A DNA stretch of 64,000 nt, from NCBI RefSeq assembly GCF_001277345.1, contig NZ_LIUT01000001.1, positions 997,082 through 1,061,081 of the forward strand, written 5' to 3'. A program made the translations under genes and the position numbers. The DNA is from Paenibacillus solani. GTDB taxonomy: Bacteria; Bacillota; Bacilli; Paenibacillales; Paenibacillaceae. Below the pieces are notes generated by a model that was not told where the DNA came from, did no database searches, and saw only the letters and a program-made list of their open reading frames with translations. Below are positions 1 through 7,004 of the stretch, in pieces; position 1 is the stretch's first letter; every line of letters starts with the position of its first letter.

Positions 1-75
<75 letters not shown>

Positions 76-130
76 ATTTAATTTCATTGTATGTATGACG
101 TCCTTATGTTTATGTGTACATGTATGTTCA

Positions 131-204
131 GGGCCCTTAGCTCAGTTGGTTAGAGCGGTCGGCTCATAACCGATTGGTCACAGGTTCGAGTCCTGTAGGG
201 CCCA
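131..204 (+). tRNA. tRNA with CAU anticodon, probably Ile2 (lysidine type)
   Basis: A complete cloverleaf is visible: acceptor GGGCCCT/AGGGCCC, D-arm, anticodon loop CTCATAA and T-loop TTCGAGT, with discriminator A at 204 and no encoded CCA. CAU can be elongator Met or Ile2. The CTCATAA loop and flanking GGC/ACC resemble Bacillus tRNA-Ile2 more than elongator Met (TTCATAC), so Ile2 is preferred, as inference. Confidence 0.85.
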
Positions 205-211
205 CTCACAG

Positions 212-239
212 AAAAACCCTTGCTCAGCAAGGGTTTTTT
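212..239 (+). terminator. Rho-independent terminator after tRNA pair
   Basis: AACCCTTGC pairs with GCAAGGGTT around a TCA loop, followed by a run of T. The same hairpin type follows the tRNA relic at 1423-1453 and tRNA-Val on the minus strand at 37689-37718. Confidence 0.9.
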
Positions 240-294
240 GCTATTTACAGGGTTAATTATGATACGTCGTCTTCACATCAGGAATTTATATACA

Positions 295-324
295 TTGATA
301 AAAGAACAAGTGTTCGCATATAAT
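295..324 (+). promoter_or_regulatory. SOS-type promoter with LexA (DinR) box
   Basis: The -35 is TTGATA (295-300) and the -10 is TATAAT (319-324), with an 18-base spacer. GAACAAGTGTTC (304-315) lies inside the spacer and fits the Bacillus LexA core GAAC-N4-GTTC exactly, with the R/Y preferences of the spacer also met. A LexA dimer bound here would block polymerase. Degenerate GTTC (335-338) and GAAC (350-353) half sites follow. Confidence 0.75.
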
Positions 325-357
325 ACAAACAAATGTTCTGTATGGGGGCGAACACGA

Positions 358-558
358 ATGCATAAGTACATCGGGAATGTTATTGAAATCATCTACATGG
401 ATCGCAAGGGGAAGATTACACAGCGTAAGATTGAGGTGCTGGCGGTGAAGGATGGGCGAGTTCGAGCGAAGTGTTTGCAGTTAGGAGCGCCGCGCATATT
501 TTTGGAAAGCAATATTCTCTCGATGAAGATCTGTAAGGGTAACCGGTACGCATCCTGA
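358..558 (+). CDS. small WYL-like protein, probable SOS gene
   Basis: A 66-residue protein. ATG at 358 is chosen because GGGGG at 344-348 gives a good ribosome-binding site and the promoter at 295-324 lies just upstream; an earlier start at 220 would fall inside the tRNA terminator. The pattern is a short beta-rich domain: hydrophobic IGNVIEIIYMDRKG, then KIEVLAVKDGRVRAKCL, then APRIFLESNILSMK. This resembles the small WYL-like or YolD-like proteins that sit beside translesion polymerases in Bacillales, a family link made from memory. No polymerase gene is adjacent here. Likely a nucleic-acid-linked or regulatory role under LexA control; function is not established. Confidence 0.7.
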   Translation: MHKYIGNVIEIIYMDRKGKITQRKIEVLAVKDGRVRAKCLQLGAPRIFLESNILSMKICKGNRYAS

Positions 559-819
559 TTTGGATATAGAAGCAATATTTCCCCTAAATCCTTGAACATT
601 AGACGGTGGACATGATTCCTAACTTCAAATCGGGAATAGAATGTTATGAAACAAATTGCGAGATGAAGATGTTTCGTATGAGTTACGGGGCATTTTTGAC
701 TGATGAACTTAAGCATGCAAGTAAATACACTTTTATCATGAACCTGGATCTCAGAAGAAAAGTAAAAGATCTAACGAGTTAATGTCCCTCTTACTATATG
801 TTCTAAACGGAGTGATGTA

Positions 820-942
820 ATGGATCAGGATGAGGGTAAACGCATTATTACGTTTATTGTTATAGTTGTCATCATTTATTCATTTATCACGGGGCTTACA
901 CAAGGTGATGGAGGAGATAATGAACCAGTAATCGTGGGTTAG
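820..942 (+). CDS. 40-residue single-pass membrane peptide
   Basis: ATG at 820 follows GGAG at 809-812. The product starts MDQDEGKR, has one hydrophobic segment (about residues 9-26, ITFIVIVVIIYSFITGL) and ends in an acidic tail with TAG at 940-942. The next gene starts 17 bases later with its own site, so the two may be cotranscribed. Unknown family. The ribosome-binding site, charged N-terminus and clean membrane segment support a real gene. Confidence 0.55.
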   Translation: MDQDEGKRIITFIVIVVIIYSFITGLTQGDGGDNEPVIVG

Positions 943-958
943 TTTGGGGGTAAGAGCA

Positions 959-1237
959 GTGAGGAAAAATGGAAATAACGGTAATGGAAAAAATAAGAGA
1001 AATGGTAAAAACAAAAAAAACTCACTGCCCAAGTTATCCCCTGCTCAGATTGCAGTTATTGTCGGTATACTTACCAATGCTTTGGAGGTTAACTCAGTCT
1101 TAGTCGATAAAGACCAGAGGGTGGAAATTTTATTAGAAGGTTCACTTAGAAAGAAAACAAAAGCTGATCAACTTGCAGAAGAACTTGATGATATCAGTGT
1201 GAGTGATTTAATTGAAGCGTATATCATACGTTCTTAG
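959..1237 (+). CDS. conserved small protein of unknown function
   Basis: GTG at 959 is preferred to TTG at 944 because GGGGG at 946-950 is then the ribosome-binding site. The product is 92 residues: a very basic Asn/Gly/Lys-rich N-terminus (residues 2-21, possible nucleic-acid tether), then a folded part with PAQIAVIVGILTNALEV and VDKDQRVEILLEGSL. The second half resembles a family of short conserved proteins in Bacillus and Paenibacillus with no assigned role, by recollection. It lies 16 bases after the small membrane peptide. Confidence 0.75.
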   Translation: MRKNGNNGNGKNKRNGKNKKNSLPKLSPAQIAVIVGILTNALEVNSVLVDKDQRVEILLEGSLRKKTKADQLAEELDDISVSDLIEAYIIRS

Positions 1238-1345
1238 GATTATGGATAGACAATTCTTAGAAAACAACCTTGCGATAAATGATTTCTCTCTAGATTGGCT
1301 TAAATATATATTAAAATCATGTATATCGATATTTATAAAAGATAA

Positions 1346-1415
1346 AATCCCTTCACTCGGTTGGTAGAGTGGTCGGCTCACAATGAATTGTTACAGGTTC
1401 GAGGCCTATTGGGAT
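1346..1415 (+). pseudogene. decayed tRNA copy (relic of the CAU tRNA)
   Basis: The segment keeps TTGGTAGAG, GGTCGGCTCA, ACAGGTTCGAG and the downstream CACTCACAGAAAA of the tRNA at 131-204, but the anticodon stem is destroyed (CTCACAATGAATTGT) and the acceptor strands no longer pair. The following terminator and CTGCTATTT are also copied. This is a duplication of the tRNA plus terminator that has since decayed. Confidence 0.75.
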
Positions 1416-1422
1416 CACTCAC

Positions 1423-1453
1423 AGAAAAGCCCTTGCTCTGCAAGGGCTTTTCT
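1423..1453 (+). terminator. hairpin terminator after tRNA relic
   Basis: AGAAAAGCCCTTGC pairs with GCAAGGGCTTTTCT around a TCT loop. It is the duplicated, slightly altered copy of the terminator at 212-239, and may now end the small-gene transcript from 820-1237. Confidence 0.8.
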
Positions 1454-1522
1454 GCTATTTATCATGGTACGCCTAATGATCAATAGAAGGATCATCGGGC
1501 AGTTCCAGATGCAGAACCTGTT

Positions 1523-1762
1523 CTACTGACGCTCTGGAGAGCGTCGCTTCAGACCTACTAAGCCGGCGAGACCAATCAATCCCAGCCATCCCCAGTCTGT
1601 ATCGTTGTTATCGTTTGCTGCATTGGTGCGGTAACTGTTGGTGTTCACATTGTTTGTGTTCATATCGTTGCTGTTCATGTTGTTATTTTCTGCAAAAGCA
1701 GGAACAACAAGAACCAAGGCAATAATCCATGCAGTCAGGAAAGACACGCAGATTTTCTTCAT
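1523..1762 (-). CDS. exported WGxxGxxG-type C-terminal anchor protein
   Basis: A 79-residue protein starting MKKICVSF at 1762, preceded by GGAGGGAGG. A signal peptide (residues 1-24, ending VPAFA) leads to a very Asn-rich low-complexity middle with repeated N-x-N and M/V-N-T-N units. It ends in DWGWLGLIGLAGLVGLKRR, which fits the short WGxxGxxG C-terminal sorting or anchor motif with a closing Arg/Lys cluster. Such proteins are small envelope proteins of unknown role. The longer reading starting at 1813 has no ribosome-binding site. Confidence 0.8.
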   Translation of the reverse strand: MKKICVSFLTAWIIALVLVVPAFAENNNMNSNDMNTNNVNTNSYRTNAANDNNDTDWGWLGLIGLAGLVGLKRRSPERQ

Positions 1763-2053
1763 TGTTTTACCTCCCTCCAGGTCGATTTGGACTGATGTTG
1801 GTTTAGGTACCAAATTTATCGTGCCCAGAAGGATCTATAATATTCCGTTAACAGAACTATAAGGGGGAAAGGAGCTTTTGAGGAGACATTGGAATCGATC
1901 AGATATGTTATGTGTAAAGCCAACATGCGGTTTAATTGAAATTATGGGTGACTTCAGGTACATTTTAGATGGAGTCGCAAGAATCCAGGAGTAAAAGATG
2001 AGGGCTGGTTAAGCAGCGAGCAACGGATTCGTACATAGGATGGGGGATCATCG

Positions 2054-2248
2054 GTGTCAGGATGGATTTTAGATCAATCATGGGGTTTACCTGTGTTGAT
2101 GGCTTTTTTAGTTATCGTATTCGTATTTGAAACAAGGAAAGCTTTCAAGGCATACAAGGAACATAAGCGTTTTGAGTTAGGATGGGCTTTATTATTTGCG
2201 CTCGTGGCATTACTGGCGATTGTGATCCTGGCCACGAATGGAAGGTAA
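2054..2248 (+). CDS. small two-helix membrane protein
   Basis: GTG at 2054 follows GGGGG at 2042-2046. The 64-residue product has two hydrophobic helices (about 11-27 and 44-60) separated by a basic, amphipathic linker KAFKAYKEHKRFE. No family is recognised. It ends just before a terminator hairpin shared with the convergent efflux gene. A membrane-associated accessory or stress peptide is possible, with no direct evidence. Confidence 0.65.
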   Translation: MSGWILDQSWGLPVLMAFLVIVFVFETRKAFKAYKEHKRFELGWALLFALVALLAIVILATNGR

Positions 2249-2261
2249 CGACCGAATATAA

Positions 2262-2294
2262 ACAAGACCCCACCGAGTACAGGTGGGGTCTTGT
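2262..2294. terminator. hairpin between convergent genes
   Basis: ACAAGACCCCACC pairs with GGTGGGGTCTTGT around GAGTACA. It lies between the small membrane gene (plus) and the MFS gene (minus) and can serve both strands, although neither side has a long T run. Confidence 0.75.
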
Positions 2295-2326
2295 CATGTT
2301 GGTAAGGCTGAAGCGCTGTAAAGCTG

Positions 2327-3532
2327 TTAATGTTCATTCATGACAGCTTCTGTAGCCTCCCAGGCCCTCCCTGCACGCATAGCCAGGAAGAAGCAGAGAA
2401 TGAGGACGATGGAGGCGGAGATGTATGGAAAATTGATGTTTAAATCAAACAGATAGCCTGCCAGGAGCGGCCCAGCGATATTACCCAGGCTGGTATAAGC
2501 TGAGTTCAGGCCGGCGACGTAGCCTTGCTCATCCTTTGCCAGCTTGGACATTTGCGTACCGATGGCGGGACGCAGGATGTCAATGGACAGGAACACCAGG
2601 AAGGTCACCAGGAAGATGAGCCAGTATTTATGGACAAACAGCGTTAACAGAATGCATATGCCTGCAGTCAGCAAACTGAGCGTGATGACTCTTTTCTCAC
2701 CGAATCGATTCAGGATCCAGCCAAAGATCGTTGCCTGCACGACAGCACCCGCGATCGAACCAAAAGTAATGATCATGGCTATGTCTTTAGGGGTGAAACC
2801 GAATTTATGATCCACAAAGAGGCCAAACACCGTCTCATAATTAGCAAGACCGAACGAGAGAACAAACACGATAATCAAGCTCAGGAAATAAGGTTCCTTA
2901 AATGAACGTACCAGCTGTACAGCCAGGCTTTCCTTCCTTTGTCCCAGCACGGTAGGAGCTTCTCGTTTAGCGGACGACTCCGGAAGCAGCAATAACGTAA
3001 TTAAAGCGGCTATCACTCCTGCAACGGCCGCAGCGTAGAAAGGCACGCGAATACCGAACTCGGCAATAAAGCCCCCTATGCCCGGGCCGATAATAAAACC
3101 AGTCGTAATCGCGGCATTGATGAATCCCATACCTCTGGCCCGTTCTTCATTCGAAGTCACGTCAGCCGTGTAGGCCATAATAGCGGGCATAATAAGAGCA
3201 GCACCGACGCCGCCCAGCATCCTGGACGCAAACAGCAGAACTGGCGTACTTGCAGCTCCGAACATCCATTCCGAGAAGGCGAACACAATCATGCCGGAGA
3301 TGATAATTTTCTTACGCCCTACGGTATCAGATAATCTCCCCGCAAGAGGTGAGAACAACAGCTGCGTTAATGAAAAAGCAGCAACGAGCATACCTACCGT
3401 GCTTCCACTGATATGCAGTTCGGTCATATAAGTTGGCAAAATAGGTATGACGAGCCCGATGCCAGTGAAGACTAAAAATATGTTGAACATAAGGAGCAGG
3501 ATCGCTCCTTTATTTCGCAGTAGTAATGACAT
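2327..3532 (-). CDS. MFS drug-efflux transporter
   Basis: A 401-residue, 12-helix major facilitator. The loop 2-3 motif is GRLSDTVGRKK, and motif C is near GFIIGPGIGGFIAEFG, the antiporter signature of the 12-TM drug:H+ antiporters related to NorA/Bmr/Blt. ATG at 3532 is used because GGAGG lies just upstream; the in-frame TTG at 3547 would overlap that site. The gene lies downstream of a TetR gene on the same strand, and a copy of the same 22-base operator sits in both upstream regions, so it is probably repressed by that TetR protein and induced by a toxic ligand. Substrate unknown. Confidence 0.88.
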   Translation of the reverse strand: MSLLLRNKGAILLLMFNIFLVFTGIGLVIPILPTYMTELHISGSTVGMLVAAFSLTQLLFSPLAGRLSDTVGRKKIIISGMIVFAFSEWMFGAASTPVLLFASRMLGGVGAALIMPAIMAYTADVTSNEERARGMGFINAAITTGFIIGPGIGGFIAEFGIRVPFYAAAVAGVIAALITLLLLPESSAKREAPTVLGQRKESLAVQLVRSFKEPYFLSLIIVFVLSFGLANYETVFGLFVDHKFGFTPKDIAMIITFGSIAGAVVQATIFGWILNRFGEKRVITLSLLTAGICILLTLFVHKYWLIFLVTFLVFLSIDILRPAIGTQMSKLAKDEQGYVAGLNSAYTSLGNIAGPLLAGYLFDLNINFPYISASIVLILCFFLAMRAGRAWEATEAVMNEH

Positions 3533-3603
3533 GATGATATCCTCCAAAAAAATAAGACCATATATTCCAAAATAATAAATGAGTCAGGCTCATTCCATTT
3601 GTT

Positions 3604-3625
3604 ATACTGAACGTTCGGTTTGTAA
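3604..3625. promoter_or_regulatory. TetR-type operator upstream of the MFS gene
   Basis: ATACTGAACGTTCGGTTTGTAA is centred on GAACGTTC and shares its first 14 bases with the element at 4329-4350. It lies 72 bases upstream of the MFS start codon, in promoter range. Confidence 0.75.
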
Positions 3626-3682
3626 TGGGACGAAAGAGATTCTCCATGAATTGGAGGTTAAATAAAAAGAGGCAGCAATTGA

Positions 3683-4282
3683 TTAAGATTTTTTTTCAAT
3701 GCCATGCAAAAATACTTTAATGGCGGCATGATAAAGGGAAAGCGCGTTTTCCACCTTCGTTATTCGCGACATCTGGCTTAGGCCTATAATGAGGCTCTCA
3801 AAGATGATGGACAGCTGCTCCACGTTATGATACTCAAATTCCCCCCGGTCTATCCCTTGTTGAAGTAATTTCTGGTTGAACTCCAAGTGACTTCGAATGA
3901 TTTGAACGATCCGTTGCTCTACGTCCCCGGTCATGTTGTCATTGCTGTTCATAAATTCATCCAGTGCTTTGGAAAAAGGGTGATTCAGATCATCAAATAC
4001 CAATTGATCAGCAATTCCGTACAGCTTATCAATGGTAGTGGTGTACTGCTGTTCTTTGCTGCTCCATTTCTGTTCCCATTCAAGGTCCCATTCCTCGATC
4101 AAGTACAGAAACAGCCCTTCCTTGCTCTTAAAGTGATAATAAATATTTCCTTTGCTGCTGCCGGTGGCATCCACGATTTCTTCAATCGAAGTTGCTTTGT
4201 AACCTTTTTGCATAAACAGTGTCTTGGCGGCGTCAGCAATCCGTCGCTTGGTATCTTCGGTCTGTTGCTGTTTTTTATTCAC
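3683..4282 (-). CDS. TetR/AcrR-family transcriptional repressor
   Basis: A 199-residue protein. The N-terminal helix-turn-helix (about residues 11-57) includes TKRRIADAAKTLFMQKGY and SSKGNIYYHFKSKEGLF, the classic TetR_N signature; the rest is the helical ligand-binding and dimerisation domain. The start is GTG at 4282 after AGGAGG; the nearby out-of-frame ATG runs into a stop. The gene lies 150 bases upstream of the MFS gene, and matching palindromes precede both, which predicts autorepression plus control of efflux. Ligand unknown. Confidence 0.88.
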   Translation of the reverse strand: MNKKQQQTEDTKRRIADAAKTLFMQKGYKATSIEEIVDATGSSKGNIYYHFKSKEGLFLYLIEEWDLEWEQKWSSKEQQYTTTIDKLYGIADQLVFDDLNHPFSKALDEFMNSNDNMTGDVEQRIVQIIRSHLEFNQKLLQQGIDRGEFEYHNVEQLSIIFESLIIGLSQMSRITKVENALSLYHAAIKVFLHGIEKKS

Positions 4283-4328
4283 GCATGTTCCACGTCCCTC
4301 CTAATTCCCTTACCTATCCTAATCTTAT

Positions 4329-4350
4329 ATACTGAACGTTCGTTCTGTAT
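4329..4350. promoter_or_regulatory. TetR-type operator upstream of tetR gene
   Basis: A 22-base imperfect palindrome with arms ATAC-x-GAACG and CGTTC-x-GTAT. It matches the element at 3604-3625 and lies 47 bases before the TetR start codon. Confidence 0.75.
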
Positions 4351-4466
4351 CTTATCAAATGAAATTACGATGATCAAGTGGAAATTAACATGATAATGAG
4401 AACAATTCAAAAGACCTGCAAGAAAACCGTTACCGGGAGTGGCAACGGGTAGCTGGATCATATGAT

Positions 4467-5225
4467 TCAATGATTCACTTCCATGAATTTATTCGTGTTC
4501 TCTTGATATGACATTAGCTCGGAGATTGTAATAAATTCAAATCCTCTTTTTTGAAGCTCCGGCAAAATGATCGCAAGTGCTTCTACCGTCTGTGTACTGT
4601 TTGGCACAAAGTCATGCATTAATACGATGTCCCCGTTGCGAGCGTTATCCAGAACTTTTTTGACAATCCGGTTGACACCCGGCTTCCGCCAGTCCAGCGT
4701 ATCCTGATGCCAAGACCATAACACGGTTAGCATTCCGAAATCTTTGCTTGTTCTGACTATTGATTCATTGTAGCTGCCACCAGGTGGGCGGAATAATACA
4801 CTTTTTACTCCGGTTGCATCCAAGATCGCTTCCTGAGTCTGGTTCAATTCGCTTAATAATTTATTTCCGCTAATATTGTGAAAGGGCGGGTGGGTGTAGG
4901 AATGATTGCCGATTTCATGTCCTTCCTGCAGTTCCCTGGATACGATGTCAGGATGCTGCTCGACCCGGCTGCCGACCACAAAGAAGGTGGCTTTGGCCTC
5001 ATGCTGCTTAAGTAAATCCAAAATTTTCATCGTGCTTTGCTCATCGGGCCCGTCATCGAACGTAAGGGCAATTACTTTGCTGTGCGTAGGTACCTCCCAC
5101 AATATTTCCCCGCGTTCCTCATAGTAGTCTCTGCCCCTTGAGGCGGAAGGCCCTTGACCTGCATTCGCATTCATTGGATAGCAAAGGGAGAGGGCGACCC
5201 ACAGAATAATAAGACATTTTTTCAT
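4467..5225 (-). CDS. secreted polysaccharide deacetylase (CE4)
   Basis: A 252-residue protein with a signal peptide (residues 1-22, ending MNANA). The NodB-homology domain has motif 1 TFDDGPD (55-61, catalytic base and metal Asp), motif 2 HSYTH (H108 and H112 bind metal), motif 3 RPPGG, motif 4 around WHQDTLDW and motif 5 LMHD. All catalytic residues are present. It should remove N-acetyl groups from peptidoglycan, chitin oligomers or a related envelope sugar outside the membrane. Single gene, not in an obvious operon. Peptidoglycan is the likeliest substrate, by family size, but this is inference. Confidence 0.9.
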   Translation of the reverse strand: MKKCLIILWVALSLCYPMNANAGQGPSASRGRDYYEERGEILWEVPTHSKVIALTFDDGPDEQSTMKILDLLKQHEAKATFFVVGSRVEQHPDIVSRELQEGHEIGNHSYTHPPFHNISGNKLLSELNQTQEAILDATGVKSVLFRPPGGSYNESIVRTSKDFGMLTVLWSWHQDTLDWRKPGVNRIVKKVLDNARNGDIVLMHDFVPNSTQTVEALAIILPELQKRGFEFITISELMSYQENTNKFMEVNH

Positions 5226-5375
5226 GATGATCTATCCTTTTCTCTATAGTTGCTGTCTTAATGAAACATGCAAGCTTTATTATCATTTGCAGACTTGGAC
5301 ATATTATTCTGAACTTGATAAGACACAGGCACGCGGTAAGTAAGGATTAGGTTATCATCAAGTGAAAAAAATATA

Positions 5376-5405
5376 TTGACATCATATGGATAGACATGTT
5401 ATTAT
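5376..5405 (+). promoter_or_regulatory. candidate promoter for tRNA-Leu
   Basis: TTGACA at 5376-5381 and TATTAT at 5400-5405 are separated by 18 bases, about 120 bases before the tRNA. The rest of 5226-5527 shows no gene. Confidence 0.5.
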
Positions 5406-5527
5406 CGATTTTGTCGCCAGAACGAAATATGCTTGGTTGCTATTGCGAGATATTCCGCTAGTCAGTTCGGAATCTCATGCGTGTGAGAACAAAGCGTAGT
5501 GTAAAAGCGGGAATACCGCATTAATAT

Positions 5528-5613
5528 GCCGGGGTGGCGGAATTGGCAGACGCACAGGACTTAAAATCCTGCGGTAGGTGACTACCGTACGGGTTCGACC
5601 CCCGTCCTCGGCA
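5528..5613 (+). tRNA. tRNA-Leu (UAA)
   Basis: A class II tRNA with long variable arm (GCGGTAGGTGACTACCGT region), acceptor GCCGGGG/CCTCGGC, anticodon stem CAGGA/TCCTG with loop CTTAAAA (anticodon TAA), T-loop TTCGACC and discriminator A. No CCA is encoded. Its 3' half is repeated at 6043-6095. Confidence 0.95.
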
Positions 5614-5628
5614 TTATAACAAGACTGA

Positions 5629-5653
5629 GACACCACCGATGGGTGGTGTTTTT
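5629..5653 (+). terminator. terminator after tRNA-Leu
   Basis: CACCACC (5631-5637) pairs with GGTGGTG (5642-5648), followed by TTTTT. Confidence 0.85.
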
Positions 5654-5681
5654 GTTTGGGCTTGATAACTGAATGCATAGG

Positions 5682-5708
5682 CCGCCAAATGAATGGCGGT
5701 TTTTTTTA
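5682..5708 (+). terminator. second tandem terminator
   Basis: CCGCCA pairs with TGGCGG around AATGAA, followed by eight T residues. It backs up the terminator at 5629-5653. Confidence 0.8.
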
Positions 5709-5870
5709 TTGTTTACAAATCCCACTCAGATACTCTTCATCCCAATACCCACCTCTGCCATATAATATTGTTTTTACATACTGAAGGAGCTGAATAACAT
5801 TTCATATGTAAGCGTTTTTTTGTGATTGATGCGAAATTTCGAGTATTTTGGATTTGCGCAGTATTCAGTC

Positions 5871-5899
5871 TTGTACACAGGTAAGATTTCCCGTATAAT
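5871..5899 (+). promoter_or_regulatory. sigma-A promoter of candidate small RNA
   Basis: TTGTAC (5871-5876) and a perfect TATAAT (5894-5899) have 17-base spacing. No open reading frame follows before a terminator at 6121-6157. A second TATAAT lies at about 5990. Confidence 0.6.
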
Positions 5900-6042
5900 A
5901 AAAAACGTGAAACGCACAGTAGCGAGGGGCGCGCTGTTACATAACAGTTAATTAACGGTGAGGTCTCGTTACCTGTCGTCGATTTAACGTATAATACCGC
6001 TGTACAACCGCAAATGGGACAGCATTAAGTGGTGCAAGCCGC

Positions 6043-6095
6043 TTAACATCCTGTGGTAGGTGACTATCGTACGGGTTCGACCCCCGTCCTCGGCA
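6043..6095 (+). repeat. truncated duplicate of tRNA-Leu 3' half
   Basis: From CTTAACATCC to CCTCGGCA this copy differs from the 3' part of tRNA-Leu (5561-5613) at only about three positions, and the T-arm is intact. The 5' half is absent or scrambled, so it cannot fold as a tRNA. The offset from the parent copy is 482 bases. No integrase or recombinase is present, so a decayed tandem duplication is favoured over an attachment site. Confidence 0.75.
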
Positions 6096-6120
6096 TGATA
6101 GCAGCGTCTGGCGAATGCAA

Positions 6121-6157
6121 AATAAGTCGGCCCCTCTTTGGGAGCCGGCTTATTTTT
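6121..6157 (+). terminator. strong Rho-independent terminator
   Basis: AATAAGTCGGC pairs with GCCGGCTTATT around CCCTCTTTGGGA, followed by TTTTT. It ends the candidate small RNA. Confidence 0.85.
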
Positions 6158-6292
6158 TAAATGTGATGCATCAATGGGTTAAAGCGAATTGTTATCTAAT
6201 ACAGGAAAGCGATAGATGTCTAATCCCGATTAAAGACTCGCATTGTTTAATCATTCCATGCTGACCTATCAAAAGGAGGAGGGAGACGAGAT

Positions 6293-6985
6293 ATGCGTAT
6301 GTTTAATAATGATTGGGACCTGATCCTGAGGGATGAAGTTGACAAGCCTTATTTTCGGTCATTGATGGAACGGGTAAATGAGGCATACGAGCGAAGCACG
6401 GTGTATCCTCCCAAGGAAGATGTGTTTCGAGCACTTCAGCAAACATCGTATCAATCGACCAAAGTCGTAATTTTGGGACAAGACCCGTATCATGGTCCAA
6501 AACAGGCGCAGGGGTTGAGTTTTTCCGTCTCAAGGGGAGTCGCCATTCCACCTTCATTAAGAAATATATATAAGGAGCTTGCGGCCGATTTCGGAATTCC
6601 TGCTCCTGCACATGGTTCCTTGCTCTCTTGGGCCCATCAGGGAGTGCTGCTGCTCAACGCGGTTTTGACAGTTCGCAAAGGTGAGCCGAATTCACATAAA
6701 GGAATAGGTTGGGAGATATTCACGGATGCGGTGATATCGAAATTGAATGAACGCGAGCAACCCATCGTTTTTATATTGTGGGGCAGTTATGCCCAGAAAA
6801 AAGGTTCCTTCATCGACCGGAGCCGCCACAAGGTCATTGAATCCAGTCATCCGAGTCCTTTTGCAGCTCATAAAGGTTTTTTTGGCAGTCGTCCCTTTTC
6901 AGCAGCGAATGCTTTTTTAGTGCAAAACGGTATGGATCCGGTGAATTGGGAAATCCCGAATACCCCGGACAATGGAGATGAATAA
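6293..6985 (+). CDS. ung: uracil-DNA glycosylase, family 1
   Basis: A 230-residue enzyme that removes uracil from DNA, starting base-excision repair in the cytoplasm. GQDPYHG at residues 62-68 carries the water-activating Asp64, and HPSPFAAHKGFFGSRPFS near the C-terminus carries the catalytic His and the DNA-intercalating loop. Length is normal for the family. ATG at 6293 follows AAGGAGGAGGG; ATG at 6299 is possible. The next gene starts 20 bases after its stop and may be cotranscribed. Confidence 0.97.
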   Translation: MRMFNNDWDLILRDEVDKPYFRSLMERVNEAYERSTVYPPKEDVFRALQQTSYQSTKVVILGQDPYHGPKQAQGLSFSVSRGVAIPPSLRNIYKELAADFGIPAPAHGSLLSWAHQGVLLLNAVLTVRKGEPNSHKGIGWEIFTDAVISKLNEREQPIVFILWGSYAQKKGSFIDRSRHKVIESSHPSPFAAHKGFFGSRPFSAANAFLVQNGMDPVNWEIPNTPDNGDE

Positions 6986-7004
6986 TCCGCGAGAGGTGAC
7001 CTTC

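Larger units (their letters stand above)
5906..6157 (+). ncRNA. candidate non-coding transcript containing a tRNA-Leu 3' half
   Basis: The segment between a good promoter and a strong terminator holds no ribosome-binding site or open frame of note. It contains short hairpins such as CTGTTACATAACAG and a near copy of the tRNA-Leu 3' half. It could be a regulatory RNA, a tRNA-like decoy, or just a decayed tRNA transcription unit that kept its promoter and terminator. Expression has not been shown. Confidence 0.4.

Noticed and set aside
393..716. 107-codon minus-strand frame
   Set aside because: No ribosome-binding site, overlaps the SOS gene, composition unlike a protein.
612..782. 56-codon plus-strand frame
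   Set aside because: GGTGG is only two bases from the ATG and no family pattern is visible; left unannotated.
3604..4350. LexA boxes at the GAACGTTC palindromes
   Set aside because: GAAC and GTTC are directly adjacent in the shared core, not four bases apart; the paired positions at a TetR/MFS locus favour a TetR operator.
3887..4393. 168-codon frame opposite the TetR gene
   Set aside because: Codon shadow of a well-supported repressor gene.
4279..4470. 63-codon minus frame between deacetylase and TetR genes
   Set aside because: Spans the TetR operator and promoter, no ribosome-binding site.
5559..6095. Attachment-site pair of an integrated element at tRNA-Leu
   Set aside because: The repeat of a tRNA 3' end fits, but the 480 bases between hold no integrase or cargo, and both sides have ordinary terminators. 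A decayed tandem duplication is simpler.
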